Below, one piece after another: positions 1-10,464 of a DNA stretch of 64,000 nucleotides (the first letter of the stretch is position 1; every line of letters starts with the position of its first letter). Both the position numbers and the translations under genes were made by a program. Source of the DNA: DASXUL01 sp036504855 (lineage in GTDB: Bacteria > Armatimonadota > DTGP01 > JAKQQT01). The stretch is from assembly GCA_036504855.1 (NCBI GenBank), contig DASXUL010000016.1, positions 1 through 64,000 of the forward strand, in the 5' to 3' direction. The notes under the pieces are model-generated. The model was given only the letters and a program-made list of their open reading frames with translations, was not told the DNA's origin and made no database searches.

Positions 1-501
1 TTGCCGGCCTCGTGAACCGGCGCACCCAGACGACGCCCCTGCGCGTCTGCCAGGCAGCCATCTAGACGCTGCCACGAACACTCCCCCTCGTCCTGCGCCA
101 TTTGCACAATTCATCTATTCCGAGGAACGAGGAATCCCATAAAGAACGCTTCTTTGAGGGATCCCTCGCAGGCTCGGGATGACAACCCCGTCCACCAATC
201 CTACCGTGACAGAGCAATAGTCCGCGGAGCAGGCCGTTCACGGCCAGGCGACAAACCTACGAAGGTCCGACCCGCCGCCGTCTAAGTAGGCGATCTGTGA
301 AACTCGCCAGATTTGCACGGTAGCGCTGGCGGCCCGCCGGCATCCGTGCGAAGGGCGGACACTAGTGGCCGCTTCGCGGCCATGCCGGCGGGCCGCCGGC
401 GCTACCGTGGCGAAAACCAACTATCGACACCGAACGCCTACATAGACGGGCTGTAACCTGGAGGGTCTCCTTGCGGTAATGGCATGCGGAGGAGGCCCGC
501 C
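1..501. other. Non-coding or unassigned left edge
   Basis: No convincing complete gene. The first 65 bases are open in one plus-strand frame and end in TAG at 63-65. This could be the last 20 residues of a gene cut by the window edge, but it is too short to identify. Around 120-180 there is a degenerate inverted pair of the type GAGGAATCCC / GAGGGATCCCTCG. A strong palindrome occupies 316-409 and is listed separately. Confidence 0.4.
316..409. repeat. REP-like palindrome with inner hairpin
   Basis: The 28-base arms at 316-343 and 382-409 are reverse complements with one mismatch that would be a G-U pair in RNA. The loop holds a second hairpin, TGGCCGC-TTC-GCGGCCA at 366-382. The nested-hairpin design resembles the other intergenic palindromes in this window. 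No transposase is nearby, so a REP/MITE-like non-autonomous element is the simplest reading. Confidence 0.7.
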
Positions 502-642
502 ATGATCCGTAGAAGGCTCACCGGTGGTCAGATCGCCCTCAACGTCATCGGGGCGGCGGTCGCTCTGCTGATCGTCGCCGCCTTCCTGGCGCTGACGCTT
601 GGGCTGGACATCCTCTACTGGCTGACCCGCCCCGGCGCCTAA
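502..642 (+). CDS. Small single-pass membrane protein, 46 aa
   Basis: A 46-codon reading frame starts with ATG at 502, seven bases after a near-perfect Shine-Dalgarno GGAGGAGG (488-495). The product starts MIRRRLTGGQ, a positively charged N-terminus, followed by one hydrophobic segment of about 25 residues (roughly 12-36: leucine, alanine, valine rich) and a short tail with DILYWLTRPGA. This predicts a single-span inner membrane peptide with the N-terminus inside. No family is recognised and no neighbour gives a role. The strong ribosome binding site is the main argument that it is real. It lies about 85 bases upstream of the pyr promoter, so it is probably a separate transcript. Confidence 0.55.
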   Translation: MIRRRLTGGQIALNVIGAAVALLIVAAFLALTLGLDILYWLTRPGA

Positions 643-726
643 CGCGAACCGGCTCCGCGACCGCCGCGCACCCGTTCCGACCCTCGTTAACACCGGCTGC
701 CCCCGCGCTCGGCATGCTCAGATTGC

Positions 727-756
727 TTGGAAATCCGTTTGGGGCGGTGCTACCAT
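727..756 (+). promoter_or_regulatory. Candidate sigma-70 promoter of the pyr operon
   Basis: TTGGAA at 727-732 (4 of 6 to the -35 consensus) is separated by 18 bases from TACCAT at 751-756, which is preceded by TG one base upstream (extended -10). A start near 763 would give a leader of about 130 nt that contains the whole attenuator described next. Assigned by match and position only. Confidence 0.4.
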
Positions 757-780
757 GCGGCAAGAACGTGGTGCTTTTAA

Positions 781-800
781 GCTGGTCCCGTGAGGCCGGC
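781..800 (+). promoter_or_regulatory. PyrR-binding loop (anti-antiterminator hairpin)
   Basis: The loop TCCCGTGAGG, closed by GCTGG/CCGGC, matches the PyrR recognition consensus ARUCCNGNGAGGYU known from Bacillus pyr leaders. PyrR bound with UMP or UTP would hold this hairpin. That would block bases 795-805 from pairing with 848-857 (GCAAGGC with GCCTTGC, an evident antiterminator) and allow the terminator at 839-869 to form. It lies immediately upstream of pyrR. The motif and all three alternative pairings are visible; the regulatory outcome is inferred from the family. Confidence 0.7.
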
Positions 801-838
801 AAGGCGGCCCGGAAATGCATGTATTCACGTGTGTGCCG

Positions 839-869
839 AACCTTCTTGCCTTGCGGCAGGAAGGTTTTT
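839..869 (+). terminator. Attenuator terminator before pyrR
   Basis: Twelve-base stem arms at 839-850 and 855-866 (one G-U) with loop TTGC, followed by TTTTT at 865-869, form an intrinsic terminator 24 bases before the pyrR start. Its loop and right arm are shared with the proposed antiterminator. This is the layout expected for PyrR-controlled transcription attenuation. Confidence 0.7.
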
Positions 870-892
870 GTCACATTTGAGGGGGCTTACAA

Positions 893-1450
893 ATGGATGA
901 GTCACAGGGCCGCCGCGTGATGGACGCGGATGAGATGCGCCGGGCGTTGGTGCGCATCGCGCATGAGATCGTGGAGAAGAACAAGGGCGCCGACAAGGTG
1001 GCTCTGGTGGGCATCCGCCGCCGCGGCGTACCCATCGCCGACCGCCTCGCCGCCGCCATCCAGCAGATCGAGGGCATCGCCGTGCCGTGCGGCACCCTGG
1101 ACATCGCCCTCTACCGCGACGACCTGACGCTCCGCGCTCCGGTCGTTGGGCCAACGGAAATCGCCTTCCCGATGGAAGACAAGGCCGTGGTCCTTGTGGA
1201 TGACGTGTTCTATACCGGCCGCACCGCCCGCGCCGCCCTCGATGCCTTGATGGATCTGGGCCGCCCCGCCGCTATCCAACTGGCCGTGCTGGTGGACCGC
1301 GGGCACCGCGAACTGCCGATCCGCCCCGATTTCGTGGGCAAGAACATCCCCACCTCGCAGTCCGAGTGCATCGAGGTGAAGGTGGAAGGCGTGGACGCAG
1401 AGAACTCGGTCTACCTGATGAAGTTTGGCGTGGCGGAGAGCCACGTATAG
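893..1450 (+). CDS. pyrR: PyrR, pyr operon attenuation regulator / uracil phosphoribosyltransferase
   Basis: The 185-residue protein is a type I phosphoribosyltransferase. The PRPP loop VVLVDDVFYTGRT is at 99-111 and the pyrophosphate loop IRRRG at 41-45, in the order and spacing of PyrR. In Bacillus PyrR binds pyr leader RNA in response to UMP/UTP and also has weak uracil phosphoribosyltransferase activity. A matching RNA site lies 93 bases upstream, so the RNA-binding role is likely here. The ATG at 893 is chosen because GAGGGGG sits at 879-885. The first gene of the operon, it ends 20 bases before pyrB. Identification is secure; the regulatory role is inferred from the family and the leader. 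Confidence 0.95.
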   Translation: MDESQGRRVMDADEMRRALVRIAHEIVEKNKGADKVALVGIRRRGVPIADRLAAAIQQIEGIAVPCGTLDIALYRDDLTLRAPVVGPTEIAFPMEDKAVVLVDDVFYTGRTARAALDALMDLGRPAAIQLAVLVDRGHRELPIRPDFVGKNIPTSQSECIEVKVEGVDAENSVYLMKFGVAESHV

Positions 1451-1470
1451 GGTTCGACGGGAACGCAGCC

Positions 1471-2403
1471 ATGAATTTCGCGCGACGGAGCATTCTGGGG
1501 TTGGAGGGCATGCCGGCGGATGAGATCGGGTTCATCCTCGATACCGCCGGCTATTTCCGTGAGATCCTGGAACGGTCGATCAAAAAGACGCCGGTTTTGC
1601 GCGGCAAATCCATCTGCACCCTCTTTTACGAGGCGTCAACGCGAACCAGAACGTCCTTCGAGATCGCGGCCAAGACGCTCTCGGCGGACGTTTCCAGCGT
1701 GGCGGTGGCCTCCTCTTCCGTGACCAAGGGCGAGAGCCTGAAAGATACCGCGCTGACGCTGAAGGCGATGGGCGTGGATGCCTTCGTGATCCGGCACCAG
1801 GCCAGCGGCGCCCCGCACAACGTGGCGGAGTGGACCGGCCTGCCGGTGATCAATGCCGGCGACGGGCAGCATGAGCACCCCACGCAGGGCCTGCTGGACA
1901 TGCTCACGATCCGCGCCCACAAGGGCGACTGGAAGGGCCTGAAAGTGGCCATCGTGGGCGACATCCGGCACAGCCGCGTGGCCCGATCCGGCATGTGGGG
2001 CCTCTCGAAGATGGGCGCCGACGTTTGGCTGGCCGGCCCGAGGCCGCTGCTGCCGCCGTTCACCGACCATTGGCCCGCCACCGTAACCACCGACATCGAT
2101 GAAGCTCTCGCCGGCGCGGACGTGGTAAACGTGTTGCGCATCCAGTTGGAGCGCCAGGAACAGGGGCTATTCCCCACAGTGCGCGAGTACTACCAGCGTT
2201 ACGGCATCACCCCGGAGCGCCTGAAGCGGTGCGCCAGCGACGTCATCGTGATGCACCCGGGGCCGATGAACCGGGGCATCGAGATCAGTGACGACGTTGC
2301 CGACGCCGGTTACGCATGCGTTGAAGAGCAGGTGACCAACGGAGTGGCGGTGCGGATGGCCCTGTTGTACCTGGTATTGGGCGGCGAGGGGTTAAGCGCA
2401 TGA
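1471..2403 (+). CDS. pyrB: Aspartate carbamoyltransferase catalytic subunit
   Basis: The 310-residue protein condenses carbamoyl phosphate with aspartate, the committed step of UMP synthesis. Visible signatures are the carbamoyl-phosphate loop STRTRTS (56-62), the SVTKGES mobile loop (83-89), HPTQ (136-139) and HPGPMNRG (262-269). The length is normal for a catalytic chain. The reading frame is open further upstream into pyrR, but ATG 1471 is the start that gives the standard N-terminus. No pyrI regulatory chain follows, consistent with an unregulated or dihydroorotase-associated class. Its stop overlaps the next start by four bases (ATGA), so translation is likely coupled. Confidence 0.95.
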   Translation: MNFARRSILGLEGMPADEIGFILDTAGYFREILERSIKKTPVLRGKSICTLFYEASTRTRTSFEIAAKTLSADVSSVAVASSSVTKGESLKDTALTLKAMGVDAFVIRHQASGAPHNVAEWTGLPVINAGDGQHEHPTQGLLDMLTIRAHKGDWKGLKVAIVGDIRHSRVARSGMWGLSKMGADVWLAGPRPLLPPFTDHWPATVTTDIDEALAGADVVNVLRIQLERQEQGLFPTVREYYQRYGITPERLKRCASDVIVMHPGPMNRGIEISDDVADAGYACVEEQVTNGVAVRMALLYLVLGGEGLSA

Positions 2404-3590
2404 GCGCCCCCGCGAACCGGACGAAGTGGGGCCTGTCGCCCACGGTCTGGCTGCTGGGGTTCGTGTCGCTCTTGAACGACATATCGTCGGAGATCGTGTA
2501 CCCGATGCTGCCCGCGTTCCTGCGGGCGCTGGGCGCCGGGCCGCTGACGCTGGGCGTTATTGAGAGCGGCGCGGAGGCGATCCCCAGCGTCCTCAAGGGG
2601 TATTTCGGCCGGATGGCGGATCGGGCGGAGCGGCGCAAGGCGCTGGCGGGCTCCGGCTACCTGTTGAGCGGCATCGGCAAGGCCGTGCTAACGGTTGCGG
2701 CGGCTCCGGCCGGCGTGCTGGTTGCTCGGTGGACCGACAGGCTTGGGAAGGGCGTGCGAACGTCGGCCCGCGACGCGATGATCTCGGCGGTGACGCCGAA
2801 GGAGCAGATGGGGCGCGCCTTCGGCGTGCACCGGGCGATGGATACCGCCGGCGCCACGCTGGGCCCGCTGGCCGCGTGGCTGTTCCTGCGGGCGCACCCG
2901 CTGCCGGTGGTTGCGGATTTCCGCCTGCCGTTCGCGGTGGCCACGGTCTTCGGCCTCGCCGGAACGGCGTTGTTGTTCTTCGGCGTGAAGGACCGCGTGG
3001 AAGGCGACCGAGCGGCCAGAGTCGCAGGCAAGGGGCCGTTGCCGCGGGCATATTGGGGCATTGTGGCCGCCGCCGTGGTCTTCGCCCTGGGCAACTCGTC
3101 GGACACGTTCCTGCTGTGGCACACGGGCCGGCTGGGGGTGAGCCCGGCGAACGTGGCGCTGATCTACGCCGGCTACAACGCCATATATGCGGCGGCTTCC
3201 ACCCCGATGGGGGCGATCGCCGACCGCATCGGCGGAAGGGCCGTTCTGATGGGCGGCTACGTGGTTTTCGCCGGGGTTTACCTCGGCTTCGCTCTGGCGC
3301 ATTCGGTTGCTGCGGCGATCGCGCTATGGGCGGTGTACGGCCTGTATATCGCGGCAACGGACGGCGTTCAGAAGGCATTCGTGGCGCGGGTGACGCCGGC
3401 GGACCGGCGGGGCTCGGCGTTCGGGTACCTGGGCATGGCGGTTGGCGTCAGCGCCCTGCCGGCCAGCCTGATCGCCGGCCTGCTGTACCAGCGTTACGGC
3501 GCGGGAGCGGCTTTCGGCCTCACCGCCGCGCTGGCCGTTGCGGCCGTGGTCCTGCTGGCCTTCGTGCCAAGGACGGCGGAGGCAGCATAG
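2400..3590 (+). CDS. Major facilitator superfamily transporter
   Basis: The 396-residue protein has about 12 hydrophobic segments in two six-helix halves. The cytoplasmic loop motif D-R-x-G-K-G-x-R-T-x-x-R-D-A (around residues 111-124, DRLGKGVRTSARDA) is typical of a subgroup of MFS proteins of unknown substrate. A second loop, ADRIGGRAVL, is in the C-terminal half. It starts inside the pyrB stop codon, so it belongs to the operon. Position suggests transport of a pyrimidine, a precursor or an end product, but the sequence is not of the UraA/NCS2 or nucleoside types and the substrate cannot be read from it. Confidence 0.85.
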   Translation: MSAPANRTKWGLSPTVWLLGFVSLLNDISSEIVYPMLPAFLRALGAGPLTLGVIESGAEAIPSVLKGYFGRMADRAERRKALAGSGYLLSGIGKAVLTVAAAPAGVLVARWTDRLGKGVRTSARDAMISAVTPKEQMGRAFGVHRAMDTAGATLGPLAAWLFLRAHPLPVVADFRLPFAVATVFGLAGTALLFFGVKDRVEGDRAARVAGKGPLPRAYWGIVAAAVVFALGNSSDTFLLWHTGRLGVSPANVALIYAGYNAIYAAASTPMGAIADRIGGRAVLMGGYVVFAGVYLGFALAHSVAAAIALWAVYGLYIAATDGVQKAFVARVTPADRRGSAFGYLGMAVGVSALPASLIAGLLYQRYGAGAAFGLTAALAVAAVVLLAFVPRTAEAA

Positions 3591-3616
3591 CCGCGGCGCC
3601 TGGCCTTGCCGGCCGG

Positions 3617-3673
3617 CTGATGACTGACGACTGACGCCTGACGACTGATTACTGATTACTGATTGCTAACGAC
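3617..3673. repeat. Heptad repeat array (CTGANNN)
   Basis: About eight tandem heptads of the form CTGANNN fill most of the gap between the MFS gene and pyrC, with variable last bases. It belongs to the same family as the arrays at 6646, 13885, 21685, 28850, 34508 and others. It ends about 15 bases before the pyrC start, leaving only a weak GGGGCA ribosome site. Confidence 0.8.
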
Positions 3674-3687
3674 TCACCGGGGCAAAT

Positions 3688-4989
<1,302 letters not shown>

Positions 4990-5041
4990 CCACAGACACA
5001 GAGGCGCGGAGTTCCGCGATTCCTCTGTTGCGAATCGAATT

Positions 5042-6166
5042 ATGAAAGCTTTACTGGTATTGGAAGACGGCGCGGTGTGGGAGGGTTCCAGCATCGGCGC
5101 GGGCGGCACATCCATGGGCGAGGCCGTGTTCAACACGAGCATGACCGGCTACCAGGAGATGCTCACCGACCCGTCGTATGCGGGGCAGATCCTTACGCTT
5201 ACGTATCCGCTGATCGGCAACTACGGCGTCACGGATCTGGACGATGAGTCCATCGCCGTGCAGGCCGCCGGCCTGGTTGTGCGCGAACTGGCGGAGACGC
5301 CCAGCAACTGGCGCAGTTCCGGCACGCTGCAGGGCTACATGGTCCGCAACAACGTGGTGGGCATCCAGGGCGTGGACACGCGCAGCCTGGCGCGCCATCT
5401 GCGCACCCGTGGCGTGATGCGCGGCGCCGTGTCGACCGAGTTCTCGGCCCCCGAGCTACTGGAGCAGATCAAGGGCGGGCCGGACTACGGCAGCATCGAT
5501 TTCGTGAAGGACCGCTCCGTGAAGGAGCCCACCATCTGGGCCGGCGGCGTGGGCGATGACCCCGTGCGAGCCAAGTGGCTGAACCGCGATGGGCGCAAGC
5601 CTCACCGAGTGGCGCTTCTGGACCTGGGCGTGAAGCACAACATCATGCGCAGCCTGACGGATCTGGGTTGCGAGGTGACCGCCTGGCCTTGTGACACGCC
5701 GGCAGAGGCCATGATGGAGACGCAGCCGGACGGCTACATGATCTCGCCCGGCCCCGGCGACCCGGCGCGGCTCTCGTACCTGGTGGACACCGTCCGCAAA
5801 CTGGCCACCTGCGGCAAGCCGATGGCGAACATCTGCCTGGGGCACCAGCTTCTGGGGCATGCCTTCGGGGCGCGCACCTTCAAGCTGCCGTTCGGCCACA
5901 GGGGCGCCAACCACCCGGTGAAGGACCTGCGTACCGGCCGCGTGAGCATCACCAGCCAGAACCACGGATATGCCGTTGATCCCGAGGGTTTGAAGGGCAC
6001 TCCGCTGGAGGTGAGCCATATCAACCTGAACGACGGCACGGTGGAAGGCCTGCGCCACGTTGAGCTTCCCGTATTCAGCATCCAGTACCACCCCGAAGCC
6101 AGCCCCGGCCCCCGCGACAGCATGGCCCTCTTCGAGGTGTTCGTCGGGATGCTGGACAAGGGGTAG
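5042..6166 (+). CDS. carA: Carbamoyl-phosphate synthase small (glutaminase) subunit
   Basis: The 374-residue protein hydrolyses glutamine and passes ammonia to CarB. The N-terminal CPSase small-chain domain (ITLTYPLIGNYGV-like segment at 50-63) is followed by a class I amidotransferase domain with nucleophile C265 in CLGHQ and the H350/E352 pair in YHPE. Length is normal. No Shine-Dalgarno is visible before ATG 5042; the preceding 52 bases are an imperfect hairpin rich in GAGGCGCGGA/TCCGCG. The partner large subunit is encoded downstream as two separate genes. Confidence 0.95.
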   Translation: MKALLVLEDGAVWEGSSIGAGGTSMGEAVFNTSMTGYQEMLTDPSYAGQILTLTYPLIGNYGVTDLDDESIAVQAAGLVVRELAETPSNWRSSGTLQGYMVRNNVVGIQGVDTRSLARHLRTRGVMRGAVSTEFSAPELLEQIKGGPDYGSIDFVKDRSVKEPTIWAGGVGDDPVRAKWLNRDGRKPHRVALLDLGVKHNIMRSLTDLGCEVTAWPCDTPAEAMMETQPDGYMISPGPGDPARLSYLVDTVRKLATCGKPMANICLGHQLLGHAFGARTFKLPFGHRGANHPVKDLRTGRVSITSQNHGYAVDPEGLKGTPLEVSHINLNDGTVEGLRHVELPVFSIQYHPEASPGPRDSMALFEVFVGMLDKG

Positions 6167-6170
6167 CGGA

Positions 6171-6203
6171 GAACTCAGAACGCAGGATTCAGAACACAGC
6201 ATC
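6171..6203. repeat. Short heptad-repeat copy
   Basis: Four to five degenerate units (ACTCAGA, ATTCAGA, ACACAGC) in the complement orientation (NNNTCAG), directly after the carA stop. This is a short member of the CTGANNN family. Confidence 0.6.
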
Positions 6204-6256
6204 CATGGTCAGTGACGGAAGTCCGTCGACGCGGAACGACGCTAGGAGCATGTCCA

Positions 6257-6532
6257 ATGGACTCGCAGAGCTTAGCCTTTGTCTTGTGCGCGTCATTCAT
6301 CGGAGGGGTAGCCTGCTGCCTGTGGGGCGTCTGGATTGGGCGAACGGCTCCCGTGCGCGGAGCGCGAGTCCTTTGGCTCCTGCTGGCGCCGGTGATGATG
6401 ATCGTTGCGGGCTGGTGGATAACCTGGCGGCGGTATGATCTGATCTTCGCATGGCAGGCCGTTCCCGTCTTCATGGCGTTCGCGTTTCTAGGGAACTGTG
6501 TGAGCGAAATCGTGACCTTGCACCGGCGCTGA
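6257..6532 (+). CDS. Small membrane protein, three predicted spans
   Basis: A 91-residue protein made mostly of three hydrophobic segments (roughly residues 4-26, 33-55 and 62-80) ending in a short basic tail TLHRR. The ATG at 6257 is preferred over upstream starts because TAGGAG lies eight bases before it. It sits between carA and the first carB gene, in the same direction. No family is recognised. The position does not by itself imply a role in pyrimidine synthesis. Whether it is translated is supported only by the ribosome site and the coherent membrane profile. Confidence 0.55.
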   Translation: MDSQSLAFVLCASFIGGVACCLWGVWIGRTAPVRGARVLWLLLAPVMMIVAGWWITWRRYDLIFAWQAVPVFMAFAFLGNCVSEIVTLHRR

Positions 6533-6535
6533 GCA

Positions 6536-6640
6536 CGCCGGGCCCTGAAGGGCCGGCTCAAGAGACGAAGGGCGCCTTCGCGCCCTGAGTTCACGCCGCG
6601 AGGGCGGCGTTAGGTTGCTGAGCCGGCCGTTTACGGCCCG
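6536..6640. repeat. Cloverleaf-like palindromic element
   Basis: An outer pairing of GGCCGGCTCA (near 6551-6560) with TGAGCCGGCC (6619-6628) encloses two hairpins, GGGCGCC-TTCG-type at about 6570-6585 and CGCCGC-GAGG-GCGGCG at about 6594-6609. Further hairpins flank it. It shares the GGGCGCCTWCGCGCCC hairpin and CCGGC segments with the element at 11304-11352. Confidence 0.6.
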
Positions 6641-6645
6641 TCTCA

Positions 6646-6713
6646 TATCTGAATTGCTGACTATCGGACGCCGGATTCTGAGTGCTGAATTCTGAGTCCT
6701 GAATGCTGAATAA
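6646..6713. repeat. Heptad repeat array ending at carB-N start
   Basis: Around nine degenerate heptads (CTGAATT, CTGAGTC, CTGAATG and similar) run directly into the start codon at 6714. The last heptad CTGAATA overlaps the -4 position, so there is no Shine-Dalgarno sequence before this gene. Confidence 0.8.
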
Positions 6714-8387
<1,674 letters not shown>

Positions 8388-8415
8388 CCGGCGGAGCGCG
8401 ACGAGGGGATCGGCG

Positions 8416-10464
8416 ATGAAATGGTTGGCTCTGGGGGTGGCTCTAGTGATGGTAAGCATGGCAAATGCGGAGGCGCCGACGGCGGCTGAGCGCGCCGACG
8501 CCAGTCTGTTTGTGCAGTCTACTCTCGGTTCGCCGGGCGGACCGGCGCCGGCGCCGCCCGTTTCCTTTCTCTACGGCGGCAAGCCTTTCCGCGATGTGGC
8601 CGCCGGCTGGGCCTTTAGTCACGAAGTGGACAGGCATAGCGACCATCGCGTGCGCCACACGCTCACCTGGCGCGACCCGGAGACGAAGCTGACGGTCCGT
8701 TGCGAGGCCGTGGAGTATACGGACGCGCCGACCGTGGAGTGGACGGTCTGGCTGAGCAACGAGGGCGCGGCGGATACGCCCATCATCGAGGACCTGCTGG
8801 CGCTGGATACGGCGTTTCAGCGCGGCAAAGAGGGCGAGTTCCTCCTGCATCACAACGTGGGATCGCTGACCACCCGCGACGACTTTTCGCCGCTGGAAAC
8901 CGCGCTGCCCGCCGGGGCCGAAGGGCATTACGGCGGCGAGGGGGGGCGGCCCACGTCGCGCGATATGTCCTACTTCAATCTGGACTGGGGCGGCAAGGGC
9001 GTGATCCTGGCGTTCGGCTGGCCCGGCCAGTGGACGGCGAACTTCCGCCGCGACGCCTCAACCGGTTGCCGCGTGACGGCCGGACAGGAAAAGGTGCATC
9101 TGCGCCTGCATCCCGGCGAGAAGGTCCGCACCCCGCTCATTGCCGTGCAGACGTGGCAGGGCGACTGGATCCATGCACAGAACGTGTGGCGCCAGTGGAT
9201 GCGCGCCGAGAACCTCCCAACGATACACGGCGCCGCGCCGAAACCGATCCTCCTGGCGGCCAGCTCCCGCATGTATGCGGAAATGATCAACGCCAACGAA
9301 GACAACCAGAAGATGATGATCGACCGGTATGCCGAAGAGGGCATCGCTCTGGACTACTGGTGGATGGACGCGGGCTGGTACCCCAACGCCAATGGGTGGC
9401 CGGACACGGGCACCTGGGAGGTGGACCGCAAGCGGTTCCCCAACGGGCTGCGCGCCGTGTCGGACCACGCTCGCGCCAAGCATGTGAAGACCCTGCTGTG
9501 GTTTGAGCCGGAGCGCGTGGCTCCCGGCACCTGGCTGGCCGAGAACCGGCCGCAATGGCTCCTGGAAGCGCCGGGGGTGGGGGCCAACGGGAACCGCCTG
9601 CTGAACCTCGGAAACCCGGAGGCGCGCCAGTGGCTGACGGACCATGTGGACGCGCTGCTCGCCGCCGAGGGCATCGGCCTCTACCGCCAGGACTTCAACA
9701 TGGAGCCGCTGGCCTATTGGCGCGCCGCCGACGTTGAGGACCGGCAGGGGATCGCCGAGAACCGCCACGTGGTTGGTTTGCTCGCCTACTGGGACGAGTT
9801 GCGGAAGCGCCACCCAGATATGCTCATAGACACCTGCGCCTCCGGCGGACGCCGCGTCGATCTGGAGTGCTTGCGCCGGGCGGCTCCGTTGTGGCGGTCG
9901 GACTACGCCTACGAACCGGTGGGGCACCAGGGGCAGACCTACGGCCTTTCCGCCTGGGTTCCGTTTAGCGGCACGGGCACGGCCGGCAAGGACGCGGGAT
10001 ACTATGGCGAGGGCAACGGCCCGGTGGACTCGTACACCTTCTGGAGCAACGTGGCGCCCAGCACGGTGCTGAACTTCGACCTGCGGCCTCGCGACAAGGA
10101 TTTTGGCGACCTGCGGGAGCGCGTTGCCCTCTGGCGCTCCGTTGCCGACGATTACAGCGGCGACTTCATTCCGCTGATGCCGTTCAGCAAGGCCGAGGAC
10201 CAGTGGATCGCCTGGCAGTTCAACCGGCCGGAGGCCGGACGCGGCTTCGTTCAGGCGTTCCGTCGACCGGCGAGCGCCTATGGGATGGCCGAGTTGCGGC
10301 TGCGCGGACTGGAACCGGGGGCGCGCTACGAAGTGCGGAGCGTCGACCCGGCGGCGGCGCCCACGGAGGTGCGCGGCGCGGACCTGATGGAGAAGGGCCT
10401 CGCGGTGGCCATCGGCGAACGCCCCGGCTGCGCCGTCATCGTCTACCGAAAGGTGAAGGGTTGA
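8416..10464 (+). CDS. Secreted alpha-galactosidase, GH36-like
   Basis: The 682-residue protein has an N-terminal signal peptide (about residues 1-19, MKWLALGVALVMVSMANA) and an N-terminal beta-sandwich followed by a TIM barrel. Family GH36/GH27 landmarks are present: DYWWMDAGW (about 311-319), KTLLWFEPERV, the nucleophile D426 in LYRQDFN, CASGGRRVDLE, and the acid/base D496 in WRSDYAYE. It should release terminal alpha-galactose from oligosaccharides or polysaccharides outside the cytoplasm. The start has GAGGGG upstream. It lies between the two carB halves, 28 bases after the first, and its TGA overlaps the next TTG start, so it is transcriptionally embedded in the pyr operon despite an unrelated role. 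Confidence 0.88.
   Translation: MKWLALGVALVMVSMANAEAPTAAERADASLFVQSTLGSPGGPAPAPPVSFLYGGKPFRDVAAGWAFSHEVDRHSDHRVRHTLTWRDPETKLTVRCEAVEYTDAPTVEWTVWLSNEGAADTPIIEDLLALDTAFQRGKEGEFLLHHNVGSLTTRDDFSPLETALPAGAEGHYGGEGGRPTSRDMSYFNLDWGGKGVILAFGWPGQWTANFRRDASTGCRVTAGQEKVHLRLHPGEKVRTPLIAVQTWQGDWIHAQNVWRQWMRAENLPTIHGAAPKPILLAASSRMYAEMINANEDNQKMMIDRYAEEGIALDYWWMDAGWYPNANGWPDTGTWEVDRKRFPNGLRAVSDHARAKHVKTLLWFEPERVAPGTWLAENRPQWLLEAPGVGANGNRLLNLGNPEARQWLTDHVDALLAAEGIGLYRQDFNMEPLAYWRAADVEDRQGIAENRHVVGLLAYWDELRKRHPDMLIDTCASGGRRVDLECLRRAAPLWRSDYAYEPVGHQGQTYGLSAWVPFSGTGTAGKDAGYYGEGNGPVDSYTFWSNVAPSTVLNFDLRPRDKDFGDLRERVALWRSVADDYSGDFIPLMPFSKAEDQWIAWQFNRPEAGRGFVQAFRRPASAYGMAELRLRGLEPGARYEVRSVDPAAAPTEVRGADLMEKGLAVAIGERPGCAVIVYRKVKG

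Noticed and set aside
1..65. Possible 3' end of a gene cut by the window edge
   Set aside because: Twenty codons open then TAG, too short to identify.
749..776. Upstream imperfect hairpin with TTTT before the pyr leader
   Set aside because: It overlaps the -10 region of the proposed promoter and is imperfect; the attenuator hairpin at 839-869 explains the regulation better.
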